64,000 nt of DNA, from the NCBI RefSeq assembly GCF_900142965.1, contig NZ_FRCQ01000001.1:124001-188000 (forward strand), written 5' to 3'. Shown piece after piece: positions 9,665 through 18,336 of the stretch. The first letter of the stretch is position 1; each line of letters opens with the position of its first letter. This DNA comes from Rhizobacter sp. OV335. Lineage in GTDB: Bacteria; Pseudomonadota; Gammaproteobacteria; Burkholderiales; Burkholderiaceae_C. Made by a program: the position numbers and the translations under genes. The notes beneath the pieces were generated by a model. The model made no database searches. It had not been told where the DNA came from and saw only the letters and a program-made list of their open reading frames with translations.

Positions 9665-10819
9665 TTATAGGTTTGGGGAGACGCGTGGTTCCACCGCGCC
9701 GGCCAGCAGGCGCCGGTACAGCGACAGCGTGCGCGACACCATCGACTCGGCCGTCAGCTGCGTCAGGAAGCGGTCCTTTCCGGCTGCCCCGAAGCGCGCG
9801 GCCAAGGCATCGTCCTGCAGGATGCGGGTCAGCGCAGCGGCCATCGCGCGGCCGTCGCTCACCGGCACGTTGAGGCCTGTGACCTCGTGCTGGTTGACCC
9901 AGGGAACGCCGGACCCGGGAATGTCGGTCGTCACGATCGGCTTGCCCATCGCCATGGCTTCGAGCAGCACCACGCCATAGGCCTCGGCGCGCACGATCGA
10001 GCTGAGGCAGAACACCGATGCGGCCTCGAAATAGCCGGGGATGTCCTCGTCGGGAATGCGGCCGACGAACTCGATGCGTCCGGCCAGTCCCTCGGCGGCG
10101 ACGCGATCGCGGTAGGTCTGCAACAGCTCGCCGCCACCGCCGACCACGACCACTGCATCGGCTGGCAGCAGGCGCGCGGCGTCGATCAGCACGTCGAAGC
10201 CCTTGTAGTAGATCATGCGGCCGAGCGAGAAAACGATCTTGCGCCCTCCGAAGCGCTGGCGCAGGGCGCCTGCCTTGTCCGCCGCGCCACGACTGTCGAT
10301 GGGCGTGATGCCCAGCGGGATGACTTCGACCTTGGATTTCCAGGCCTGCAGCGCGGGCGAGGCCTCGGCGTACGGCGGCGTGGTCGCAATGATCGCGTCG
10401 GCGCGGCGCAGCAGCCAACTCTGCAGCGGCTCGTACAGCTTCAACGCACGTCGCTGATTGATCACGTCGCTTTGCCAATGCAGCACGATCTTGGCCCGCG
10501 GGCGGGCGAACCACAACGCGAGTGCCGCCATCGGATCGGGCATCTGCACATGGATGACGTCGTAGTCGCCACACATGCGCCGCGTCTCCAGCAGCAACGC
10601 CGGCGACATCGATGTCGACAGCAGCTTGCCCAGCGAGCCGGCTCGCACGATGCGGTAGCCGGCGGCGCTGCGCTCGCGCTGCGTGCCGAGGCCGGTGTGC
10701 GCGCACAGCACGTCGGTCTCGACGCCCTGCTTGTTCATTCCCTCCGTCAGCTCGAAGGCGACGGACTCGATGCCACCTATCACGGGGGGGTAGAACTTGC
10801 TGAACTGCAGGATTTTCAT
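9665..10819 (-). CDS. GT4-family glycosyltransferase (WbpZ-like)
   Basis: Retaining GT-B glycosyltransferase of 384 aa. The N-terminal domain opens with [19 protein letters not shown] (acceptor side, glycine-rich loop). The C-terminal GT1/GT4 nucleotide-sugar domain carries a FSLGRMIYYKGFDVLI loop and the E(x7)E motif in EAYGVVLLEAMAMGKPIV. It is cytosolic or membrane-associated with no signal peptide. Its ATG overlaps the stop of the preceding glycosyltransferase gene by 4 bp, and gmd follows 48 bp downstream. It probably adds a mannose or D-rhamnose residue to the lipid-linked repeat unit; the donor cannot be read from sequence. Confidence 0.88.
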   Translation of the reverse strand: MKILQFSKFYPPVIGGIESVAFELTEGMNKQGVETDVLCAHTGLGTQRERSAAGYRIVRAGSLGKLLSTSMSPALLLETRRMCGDYDVIHVQMPDPMAALALWFARPRAKIVLHWQSDVINQRRALKLYEPLQSWLLRRADAIIATTPPYAEASPALQAWKSKVEVIPLGITPIDSRGAADKAGALRQRFGGRKIVFSLGRMIYYKGFDVLIDAARLLPADAVVVVGGGGELLQTYRDRVAAEGLAGRIEFVGRIPDEDIPGYFEAASVFCLSSIVRAEAYGVVLLEAMAMGKPIVTTDIPGSGVPWVNQHEVTGLNVPVSDGRAMAAALTRILQDDALAARFGAAGKDRFLTQLTAESMVSRTLSLYRRLLAGAVEPRVSPNL

Positions 10820-11919
10820 GCGTGACTCCGGCCGGCGAGGCCGGCATGTTCAAGGTGACGCAGCAGCAACTGTGCAGCAGCCTCCCAGGTGAATGTGGCG
10901 AATCGTTGCGTGCCTCTCCGGCTGAGGTCGCCCCGCAGGCCGGCATCGTCAACGACACGGGTCATGGCCGTCGCCATCTCCGCGACCGATGACGGATCGA
11001 AGTAGAGCGCAGCATCCCCGCACACCTCGGGGACGGAGGCGGCGTTGGAAGCCACGACAGGACAGCCCAGCGACATCGCTTCCAGCGGCGGCAAGCCGAA
11101 GCCTTCGTACAGCGAAGGGAAGACGAAAGCCAGCGCGTTTGCATACAGCGATTTCAGTTGCCCGTCGCTGACCGGGCCGGTGCGCACGATGCGCGCATCT
11201 TCGTGCGGCGCAGCCCCGCCGGCGAACACGGCAGTGTTCGTTCCACCGACCAGCACCAGCCGCAGGTCCGGATGCGGCAAGCGCGCGAAGGCCTCGATCA
11301 GCGCCGACAGGTTCTTGGTGGGATTCGCGCTGCCGACGGCGAGCAGGTACCGCGCCCCGGCAAGGTCGAGGCGTTGCAGTGCGGCGTCGTCCTGGACAAT
11401 GGACTGCATGTGCGTCGCAGCGCACGGAACCACCTTCATCCGGTCCGGCGCGATGCCGAGCCGTTGCACCAGCCGCGATTGGGAGAAGCGCGAGATCGTC
11501 AGCAGCAGCGCCGCCGACGTGGCCATGCGCCTGAAGAGGAACCGGTACCACGTGCCGAATGCCTTTGTGTAGGCGGCCGGCTGGTCGAAGACTGCCGCAT
11601 CCGGGACCATGCACACCTGTCCACGCTTTGCCAGCGGTGCCGGTCCCGACAGATTCAGCAGGCGACCATGGCGGCTCGCCCACGGCAGCACCAACTGCTC
11701 CCAGAAATGCAACCCGAAACGACGAGGCCCGCAGGTCTGGACCGAGATGCATCGCAACGCCGGCGGCCTGGCGCCCTGCGGGCACAGCAGGACCCACTGG
11801 TCCGGCGTTCCGTGGGTCGCGAGCGCGTTGTCGAGTGCTTCGACCAGGCCGAGAGCGAGCCGCTGTACGCCGGTGGTACGTTGCGCTGTGAACTTTCCGT
11901 TGATGAAGATGCGGCTCAT
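10816..11919 (-). CDS. GT4-family glycosyltransferase (mannosyltransferase-like)
   Basis: A 367-aa GT-B enzyme beginning [19 protein letters not shown], a start common in WbdA/Mtf-type mannosyl or rhamnosyl transferases. The C-terminal domain holds [20 protein letters not shown] and the catalytic/donor-binding E(x7)E site [20 protein letters not shown]. It starts 3 bp after the Wzy/ligase stop and overlaps the next glycosyltransferase by 4 bp. It is assigned as a sugar transferase of the O-unit; donor and linkage are unknown. Confidence 0.88.
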   Translation of the reverse strand: MSRIFINGKFTAQRTTGVQRLALGLVEALDNALATHGTPDQWVLLCPQGARPPALRCISVQTCGPRRFGLHFWEQLVLPWASRHGRLLNLSGPAPLAKRGQVCMVPDAAVFDQPAAYTKAFGTWYRFLFRRMATSAALLLTISRFSQSRLVQRLGIAPDRMKVVPCAATHMQSIVQDDAALQRLDLAGARYLLAVGSANPTKNLSALIEAFARLPHPDLRLVLVGGTNTAVFAGGAAPHEDARIVRTGPVSDGQLKSLYANALAFVFPSLYEGFGLPPLEAMSLGCPVVASNAASVPEVCGDAALYFDPSSVAEMATAMTRVVDDAGLRGDLSRRGTQRFATFTWEAAAQLLLRHLEHAGLAGRSHA

Positions 11920-11922
11920 GAA

Positions 11923-13194
11923 CTATTGCGGTGTGGGACCGGCGCGCAGCGTGACCAGTGCCAAGCCAAAAAAGGCCCAGATGAACACCACGCTGTAAGT
12001 CGGGAATGCCAGCCAGTAGCACAACACGGCCAGCACTGCCGCCAGCAGGTTCCTGCCCTTATCGGCAGGATGGGTGGCGATGCGGCGCACCAGCGAGGCC
12101 ATGAAGAGGCCGAACAGCAGGAAACCGACGACGCCCATCTCGGATGCCAGCTCTGCGTAGATGTTGTTCGGGATACGGCGGAAGCTTTCGTCGTACATCG
12201 CCAGCAACGGGCCGTCCAGGTAGTCGTTGGACAGGAATCCGTAGGTCTGCAGGCCGTGTCCCAGCCACGGGGACTGCAGAAACAGGTCGATCGCGGTGTC
12301 GATCGATGCGAGCCGATCAATGCGCGAGAACGACTTGGAGGTGACCTCCTCCTCGAAGAGTTTCTCGGCGATGCCGAAGTCTGACCCCGTCCCGTACATC
12401 AATGCGGCGATCGAGGCGACCGTACCGATGGTCAGCAGCGTGCGCCGGAGCTTGGCGCCCATGCCGTGTCCGCTGAGCACGTAGGCGAGGCTGAGCGTGA
12501 GTGCAAGCACGAGGATGGCCGCCGAGCTGCCGGCCAGCAAGATCCCGGCGGTGGCCAGGCCGGTGAAGGCCAGCCCTGCACGCGGACGACCACGGCGACG
12601 GTATTCCAGCGCGACGAAAACCGACAGCAGGTAGTACAGGCCGCCCTGGTTGCCTTCGGTGAAGATGCCGGCGCGCTGTACCAGCGAATCGGACGAGGCC
12701 ATGTAAGTGAACACCTGCAGCGCGACCGCAACCGCCATTCCGGTGAGCCACCAGAGCATCAGTCGCACCGGCGGCGTTCGACTCAGGCGAACCACTTCGA
12801 AGGCAAGAATGGCCAGCACCAGCTGGAAGAGGCGCTGCCCGGCGACGCCTTCATAGCCGACATCGCCGGTGCTCAGGTGAAGCGTCAGCTGGTGCATGCG
12901 TGACAATTCCCAATAGCCATATGCCGATGACAGCAGGCCATAGCAGAGGAAAGCGAGCAGCTTCCAACGCAGCCCGGTGCCGTCGGTCACTGGCAGGCGC
13001 AGGGTGGCCGGCATGCAGCATGCGATGCCGGCCCACAGCAGCAGGAACAGGCTCGCGCCGGGCGGACGATATGGGCCCCAGAGTGGGATCGCGAAATGCG
13101 GCAGGGCCACGAGGAACCAAGCGATGGGCGGCCACGGCAGTGCGCTCGGCTTGCGCATTGCCAATGCGGCGCTGCCTAAAAGCGGGCGAGCCAT
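11923..13194 (-). CDS. O-antigen polymerase/ligase-like membrane protein (Wzy_C family)
   Basis: A 423-aa polytopic protein with about 11-12 hydrophobic segments and a large periplasmic loop containing the Wzy_C/WaaL-like stretch SPWLGHGLQTYG followed by RRIPNNIYAELASEMG. It probably polymerises O-units or ligates glycan to an acceptor in the periplasm. I chose the ATG at 13194, preceded by GGAG and overlapping the GT2 gene by 19 bp; an internal ATG at 13158 lacks a ribosome-binding site. Polymerase and ligase members of this family cannot be separated by sequence alone. Because the locus has Wzx and no ABC exporter, Wzy is favoured. Confidence 0.82.
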   Translation of the reverse strand: MARPLLGSAALAMRKPSALPWPPIAWFLVALPHFAIPLWGPYRPPGASLFLLLWAGIACCMPATLRLPVTDGTGLRWKLLAFLCYGLLSSAYGYWELSRMHQLTLHLSTGDVGYEGVAGQRLFQLVLAILAFEVVRLSRTPPVRLMLWWLTGMAVAVALQVFTYMASSDSLVQRAGIFTEGNQGGLYYLLSVFVALEYRRRGRPRAGLAFTGLATAGILLAGSSAAILVLALTLSLAYVLSGHGMGAKLRRTLLTIGTVASIAALMYGTGSDFGIAEKLFEEEVTSKSFSRIDRLASIDTAIDLFLQSPWLGHGLQTYGFLSNDYLDGPLLAMYDESFRRIPNNIYAELASEMGVVGFLLFGLFMASLVRRIATHPADKGRNLLAAVLAVLCYWLAFPTYSVVFIWAFFGLALVTLRAGPTPQ

Positions 13195-14360
13195 CGCTCC
13201 AGACCTTTGAGTCGGCTGCCATATCCGCGTTGCTCGTAGGCGGCCAGGATCGAGACCAGTTCGCCAGCCGCCTTGACATCGCTTACGTGGAAGTCGCGGC
13301 AGTCGATGTTGCGGTATGCGTTGCGCATACGGCGAGTACCGCGCAGTACACGCCTGAGCGACGCGCGGCGTTGCAGGCTCTTGGGTTTGCCGCCCGTCGC
13401 CGAGCCGGCGTGCTGCAGGCCGTGTTTCGCCCTGATCTCGCGAACCGTTTCCTCGATCTTGTTGTAGTTCCAAGTTGGCGCTTCAAGCAAGGCCATGTCG
13501 CAAAGCCGCTTGATGTCGAGCTCGAATCCGCTCAACGCCGGTACATGGTCGCGACCGGTCAGGAAAGCCTCGGCGGTGATGATCTCGTACGATGGGCTTG
13601 TCACCAAGGCCGCGTGGCATTGAAGATCGTTCTCTGCCTCGAACAGGTTGGCCTCGTTGGATCGTCTGGGTCCGAGGTGTGCGGCTCCGTTGCTGCGTCC
13701 AGAGATACCTGCCAGCGAGAACGGCGTGTGCACGTAGGCGTAGCTGTCCAGCACCGCGGCATTGACGAACCCGGAGTACGCATCCGGAGTCACCGAGTGG
13801 AAATAGACGCCTCCATGACGTGCAGACTCGACAATGTGGCGGCTGACGAATCCGACATACAGGCCGGGCAGTTCCGTGTAGGCCACCTGGAAGTCGAGAA
13901 CTCGCTGGATCATCTCGTGCGATACCCGGATTTCGTAGCCTTCGCGCGCAGAAAAGACAAGGCGATGTCGAGTGCTTTCGTCGAGTGCGTTCGGCCAGTA
14001 GTAGAGGGCCTGGCTGGAGATGATCGCCTGCTGTCGTGTCTCGCGGACGAGATGGGCTACGCGCTGTAACGCACCCGGCGCCAAGCCATCGTCGTCACCC
14101 AGGAACATCATGTAGTCGCCTGTCGCGTGGTTCAACGCGAACTCGAAATTGCCTGCCATGCTCAGGCGGCGGCCCGTTTCGATATAGCGGATGCGCGGAT
14201 CGTCGAACGCTGCAACGACGGCACGGGTGTTGTCAGTGCTGGCGTTGTCCGAAACGATGATCTCGAACTCGGGGTAGTCCTGGGCAACGCACGAAGCCAG
14301 CGTGTGCTGCAGAGTCTCGCATCGCTCCCGAGTGGGAATCATGACTGTGAACTTGGTCAT
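13176..14360 (-). CDS. GT2-family glycosyltransferase
   Basis: A 394-aa protein with an N-terminal GT-A domain: MTKFTVMIPTRERCETLQ, IIVSDNASTDNT, and the metal-binding DxD region MMFLGDDDGLAPGA. It is an inverting enzyme predicted to add a sugar to the lipid-linked unit. The ATG at 14360 is the first start that gives the family N-terminus; upstream frame residues are Pro/Arg-rich noise. The C-terminal 150 residues are less typical, basic, and may contact membrane. It lies 41 bp after the flippase and overlaps the polymerase gene. Confidence 0.87.
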   Translation of the reverse strand: MTKFTVMIPTRERCETLQHTLASCVAQDYPEFEIIVSDNASTDNTRAVVAAFDDPRIRYIETGRRLSMAGNFEFALNHATGDYMMFLGDDDGLAPGALQRVAHLVRETRQQAIISSQALYYWPNALDESTRHRLVFSAREGYEIRVSHEMIQRVLDFQVAYTELPGLYVGFVSRHIVESARHGGVYFHSVTPDAYSGFVNAAVLDSYAYVHTPFSLAGISGRSNGAAHLGPRRSNEANLFEAENDLQCHAALVTSPSYEIITAEAFLTGRDHVPALSGFELDIKRLCDMALLEAPTWNYNKIEETVREIRAKHGLQHAGSATGGKPKSLQRRASLRRVLRGTRRMRNAYRNIDCRDFHVSDVKAAGELVSILAAYEQRGYGSRLKGLERWLARF

Positions 14361-14401
14361 CAGGGTTTTGCAGGGAGCGGGTTGACGATATTGGCCATCT
14401 T

Positions 14402-15904
14402 TCAGGGCCTTTGAACAAGGCGCCTGAGGCGGAGTGCCATCCCGTGGCGCAGCCGGGAACTTGCCAGAACGCAAACTGCCATTGCCATGGCACCGATCGT
14501 CACAAGGTAGGCGGCCTGCAAGGATTCTGTCATGCCGGTGAGCCCGATCCGCCCGAGCGACACCACCGTCACGGCCACGCAGGCAAGCGGCAGCAGCAAA
14601 TCCTGCGTGTACCAACGGCCCATCTCAAGGGGCAGCAGGCGGCGATGCATGAATGGAACGGAGATGAGCACGACCAGAAGATTGAGCGCCAGCCAACAGG
14701 ATGCAGCTCCGATCGCTCCATGGTGCCGTGTGGCAAGCAGCAGCGCCGGGACGTAGATGACGGCGCTGATCAGGTTGGTGCGAAACGCGAACGAGGACCA
14801 ACCGTGCGCCAGTTGCAGCATGTACGGCATGTGCATCACGCCATTGAACAGGCAGCCGGCGGCAAGCAATGCGAGAAGCGGCGCCGTCGAGGTGCTCAGT
14901 GTGGAATCGGCGGTCCACAGTTTCAGGATGGGCTCGCCCATCACGATCAGCAGCATCGCGGCTGGCAGCACGGCCACTGCAAGCAACTGCGCCCCGGTGT
15001 GGTAGCTCGATGCGAGCCCGCTGCGGTCTTCCAGCGTGGCGAGTTCGGTCAGCCTGGGGTAGTAGGCTTGTGCAACCGGATTGACCAGCTGATAGAGCGA
15101 GTTGGCAACTGTCGCGGCCAGCGAGTAGCGCGCGAAGGACTCCAGCGGCAGCAGCCTGGCGAGCAACAGTTTGTCGAACTGGGACAGCGCGAGCGCCAAC
15201 AGCGAGGTACCGACGATTCCCCCCGCGAACCCCTTCACCCCAGACAGGGCCGGCAAGCTGAAGCGCGCCTTGGCTCGCGGAAGGGCTTGGTGGGTGGTGC
15301 GTGCGAAGACGACAACCGCCAGCAGCGACACGATCGCCTGCCAAGCGAAGAACGCGCCCACGGAGGGTTCGACCCACTTGAGGATCGCAACAGCGCCGGC
15401 GGCACGCAGTGTTGCCAGGCCGGCGGTCGATGCGTTCAGCCACACTTGGCGCTGAAGCCCCAGGATCGCCCCCCTGTAGATGCCTTCGGCCATCCGCAGT
15501 GCGGCGACCACTGCGATCAGCCGCAGCGCATTGGCAACGGTCCCATGTGGGAGGGAGTTCGTGCCGATCCCATGCCGGGCGATCCAATCCGCGCTCAGCA
15601 GGCCGAAGCAGATGAGGGCCAGCAGCAGCACTCCGCAGAGCACCTCGATGCTGCGCACCAGGTCCGTGATGGACTGCGCGGTGTGGCTGCCTGCTGCGTA
15701 GCGGGCCATCTCCCGATTGAGAGTCGGCGTCATGCCGGCATCGAGCGCGGCGAAGCAGGTTTGCACGATCGCAAAGATTCCCACCAGGCCATAGGACTCC
15801 ATGCCGAGCAAGGCGATGTAGACCGGGATGATCGCGAGGTTGATGAGCGCGGTCCAGCCTTGGCCGACGTAGTTGGCGAACAGGTTTCGATTGACTGCCG
15901 ACAT
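14402..15904 (-). CDS. Wzx-like oligosaccharide flippase
   Basis: A 500-aa MATE/MOP-superfamily membrane protein with about 12-14 hydrophobic helices, starting MSAVNRNLFANYVGQGWTAL. The pattern (FDKLLLARLLPLESFARYSL in the middle, PVAQAYYPRL after it) matches polysaccharide-export flippases (PF01943/RfbX type). It would move undecaprenyl-linked repeat units across the inner membrane. The ATG at 15904 gives the family N-terminus. It has 41-bp gaps on both sides, the longest within the middle of the operon. Confidence 0.9.
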   Translation of the reverse strand: MSAVNRNLFANYVGQGWTALINLAIIPVYIALLGMESYGLVGIFAIVQTCFAALDAGMTPTLNREMARYAAGSHTAQSITDLVRSIEVLCGVLLLALICFGLLSADWIARHGIGTNSLPHGTVANALRLIAVVAALRMAEGIYRGAILGLQRQVWLNASTAGLATLRAAGAVAILKWVEPSVGAFFAWQAIVSLLAVVVFARTTHQALPRAKARFSLPALSGVKGFAGGIVGTSLLALALSQFDKLLLARLLPLESFARYSLAATVANSLYQLVNPVAQAYYPRLTELATLEDRSGLASSYHTGAQLLAVAVLPAAMLLIVMGEPILKLWTADSTLSTSTAPLLALLAAGCLFNGVMHMPYMLQLAHGWSSFAFRTNLISAVIYVPALLLATRHHGAIGAASCWLALNLLVVLISVPFMHRRLLPLEMGRWYTQDLLLPLACVAVTVVSLGRIGLTGMTESLQAAYLVTIGAMAMAVCVLASSRLRHGMALRLRRLVQRP

Positions 15905-15945
15905 GTGGAATGAGGCCGAGCCGGGCGATGGGGTGGTGCGAGCGG

Positions 15946-16587
15946 CTAGCGCTTCAGGTACCGGTCTGCGTAGTACTCGGAGATCGGCTTGAACACGGGG
16001 CGGCCGGCCTCTCCCGGAAACACCAGGCAATCGCCCGGCGTGTCGGTGTTGATCAGCTGGACGCCCGGCGACAGGACTGTGTTCTCGCGGACATGGCACC
16101 TGCCGATGATCGACGAATGGGGGTACATGATGATTCCCGGGCCGAGCAATGGACGATCGTTCTGGTTGCGCCCGACCGTGCAGCCTTGATGGAAGATGCA
16201 TCCACTGCCGTACGCCGCTTTCGCGAACACCATCCCGACCGTATGTCCGATCAGGAACACGTCGGGCATCTGAACCTCGTAGTACAGGTCGATGCCGTTG
16301 AGTGCCTTGTTCAGCAGGAACACCCGGGCAGCATCGGTCTTGTCTGCGCTCGCGCCAAGCTGATGTGCCAGGTAATACAGGAAGGTCGCGTACTGGCCGG
16401 AATTGAGGTGGTTGAAGCGAGGCCCCTCGAATCCCTTGATCCTGGATGTGCAGTGATTCGTCCTCTCGATGGCGACGCGCAGGCAGGTCTCGTCAATGTC
16501 CGATACGCCGCTCAGCGAAGGTGCGACGGCCTGAAGCTGCAGGCCCACATATTTCCGCAGGAAGGCAGCGAACTCGGCATCAAGCAT
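15946..16587 (-). CDS. Serine-acetyltransferase-like hexapeptide transferase
   Basis: A 213-aa protein with an N-terminal helical part (about residues 1-90, including HLNSGQYATFLYYLAH) and a C-terminal left-handed beta-helix of hexapeptide repeats (about 110-190: IGHTVGMVFAKAAYG, FHQGCTVGRN, IIMYPHSSIIG). This organisation resembles CysE but is shorter and diverged, as in sugar O- or N-acyltransferases of glycan loci. It overlaps the upstream PglD-like gene by 8 bp. It likely acetylates a sugar hydroxyl or amine; the acceptor is unknown. Confidence 0.8.
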   Translation of the reverse strand: MLDAEFAAFLRKYVGLQLQAVAPSLSGVSDIDETCLRVAIERTNHCTSRIKGFEGPRFNHLNSGQYATFLYYLAHQLGASADKTDAARVFLLNKALNGIDLYYEVQMPDVFLIGHTVGMVFAKAAYGSGCIFHQGCTVGRNQNDRPLLGPGIIMYPHSSIIGRCHVRENTVLSPGVQLINTDTPGDCLVFPGEAGRPVFKPISEYYADRYLKR

Positions 16588-17239
16588 GCGGCCTCCGCAA
16601 CTCCCGGGCGGGATTCCCCACCACCGTGGTGTGGCTGGAGACGTCGTGGATCACGACCGCACCAGCGCCCACGATGGCGCCTTCGCCGATCGTGACGTGC
16701 GGAAGTATCACGGCGCCCGTGCCGACGAATGCGCAGCGGCCGACTTTCACCTCGCCAGCCAGGCGGGCGCCCGGCGCAATGTGCACGCCGTCACTGATCT
16801 CCCCATCGTGATCCACCGATGCGCCGGTATTGATGATGACCCCGGTGCCCAATCTCGCGTGGCTGCAGACGGCGGCCTGGGCCAGAATCTGGCACCCCGG
16901 ACCCACGACGCTGTCGGCGGCCACGAATGCGCTCGCGTGGATCAATGTGGTCGGTGCGATGCCACGCTCCTGCAACGTGCCCATGAGCTGAAGTCGATCC
17001 GCGCCGCGCTGCCCCCCCACCGCCACGGTGCCGACAAGCGGCACTGTGATCGGCGCGCGGCTCAGCCACTCGTCCAGCCCGTTCTCGCCCGCCAGCACTT
17101 CGATGCCCGGAAACGGGCTCGTGATCACGCGGTTGTCGACGAGGGCCACCAATTGCCAGGCGCTGTCGCGAATCAGTTCATGCAGGACCCTGGCCTGTCC
17201 TGTCGCTCCCCAGAAGATGATGGGCCGGCGCTGGTTCAT
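16580..17239 (-). CDS. PglD/NeuD-family sugar N-acyltransferase
   Basis: A 219-aa enzyme with an N-terminal nucleotide-sugar-binding Rossmann-like part (IIFWGATGQARVL) and a C-terminal left-handed beta-helix (about 105-210). The expected catalytic histidine is H144 in NTGASVDHDGEISDG, aligning with the PglD active site, and the C-terminal AIVGAGAVVIHDV turn binds acetyl-CoA in relatives. It begins with a 4-bp overlap on the DegT aminotransferase stop, so it most likely N-acylates the amino sugar made by that enzyme. Confidence 0.87.
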   Translation of the reverse strand: MNQRRPIIFWGATGQARVLHELIRDSAWQLVALVDNRVITSPFPGIEVLAGENGLDEWLSRAPITVPLVGTVAVGGQRGADRLQLMGTLQERGIAPTTLIHASAFVAADSVVGPGCQILAQAAVCSHARLGTGVIINTGASVDHDGEISDGVHIAPGARLAGEVKVGRCAFVGTGAVILPHVTIGEGAIVGAGAVVIHDVSSHTTVVGNPARELRRPHA

Positions 17240-18336
17240 TTGACAAAACGTCGCACGACACCGCAGACGCGGTCGATCTCGCTGGTCGTCAGATCGTGAT
17301 AGCTGGGCAAGTTGCAGGCGCGTGCGTACAGCCCGTAGCTGACCGTGTTGCCAGGAACAGGTTGGAACATCGGCAGCGAACTGAGCGGCCAGAAGAAGAC
17401 TCGGCCGTCGATCTGTTCGGTCGCGAACGCATCCAGCAGCGCCTGCCGATCGAACTCGACGCCTTCATTGACCACGATGGTGGGCATCCAGTATCCGTTC
17501 ACGACGCCCGCGGGCTGCGGATTCATGGTCAACGGCAGATCCTGCAGTCGCTCCGCATACGCGTCGAAGATGCGGCGCTTCGCCTCGATCAATTCGTCGA
17601 TGCGTTCGACTTGTGCGCAACCCACGGCAGCCTGCAGGTTGGACATCTTGTACTTGAAGCCGATGAGGTCGGGCCAGAACTGGCGTGATTGGCCGCGGAC
17701 TCGGCCGTGGTTGCTCAACCCCGCGAGTTTCTCGAACAGCTTCTCGTCCTGGGTGACGAGCATGCCACCTTCGCCGGTCGTCAAGGTCTTCGTGCCATGG
17801 AACGAGAAGACGCCGAACGCACCCATCGACCCGGCGCGCTGCCCGTGCCAGGAGGAGCCCAGTGCCTCGGCTGCATCTTCAATCAACGCCAGGCCGTGGC
17901 GGTCCGCAATGTCCTGCAGCGCTGCCATGTCGCACACATTGCCGTAGAGGTGTACGGCAATGATGGCCTTCGTTCGCGGCGTGATCGCCGCTTCGACCTT
18001 CGCCGGATCCAGGCACCAGCTGTCGGGCAGAACGTCGACGAACACCGGCGATGCGCCCAGGTACGTGATCGGCGCGGCCGATGCGATCCAGTTGATGTCG
18101 CCCATGATCACCTCGTCGCCTGCGCCCACGCCGATGGCTGCCAAGCCCATGTGCAGGGCGCCGGTGCAGCTCGACGTGGCAATGGCATGCTTGACACCCA
18201 GATGCTGGCGGAACGCGTTTTCGAACCGGCCGATGTACTCATAGCAACGTTCGCCCCAGCCATGGCGGGCGGCATCGGTCGCATAGCCGACTTCCAGTTC
18301 GGTGATCGAAGGCTTCGTGTAGTAGATGCGGCTCAT
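17236..18336 (-). CDS. DegT/DnrJ/EryC1 sugar aminotransferase (perosamine-synthase-like)
   Basis: PLP-dependent aminotransferase of 366 aa. The N-terminus (MSRIYYTKPSITELEVGYA) and the core (SCTGALHMGLAAIGVGAGDEV) match 4-amino-4,6-dideoxyhexose synthases. The PLP lysine is K183 in FSFHGTKTLTTGEGG and the PLP-ring Asp is in LIEDAAEALGS. The ATG at 18336 overlaps the methyltransferase stop by 4 bp. Context offers two possible substrates: a CDP-4-keto-6-deoxy (C-methylated) sugar from the genes immediately upstream, or GDP-4-keto-6-deoxymannose from gmd. Operon order favours the first; overall similarity to perosamine synthases favours the second. Confidence 0.88.
   Translation of the reverse strand: MSRIYYTKPSITELEVGYATDAARHGWGERCYEYIGRFENAFRQHLGVKHAIATSSCTGALHMGLAAIGVGAGDEVIMGDINWIASAAPITYLGASPVFVDVLPDSWCLDPAKVEAAITPRTKAIIAVHLYGNVCDMAALQDIADRHGLALIEDAAEALGSSWHGQRAGSMGAFGVFSFHGTKTLTTGEGGMLVTQDEKLFEKLAGLSNHGRVRGQSRQFWPDLIGFKYKMSNLQAAVGCAQVERIDELIEAKRRIFDAYAERLQDLPLTMNPQPAGVVNGYWMPTIVVNEGVEFDRQALLDAFATEQIDGRVFFWPLSSLPMFQPVPGNTVSYGLYARACNLPSYHDLTTSEIDRVCGVVRRFVK

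Noticed and set aside
14411-15913. 500-codon open frame opposite the flippase gene
   Set aside because: Composition is Gln/Arg/Gly/His noise from antisense of a membrane protein; no domain, and it contradicts the clear Wzx reading.
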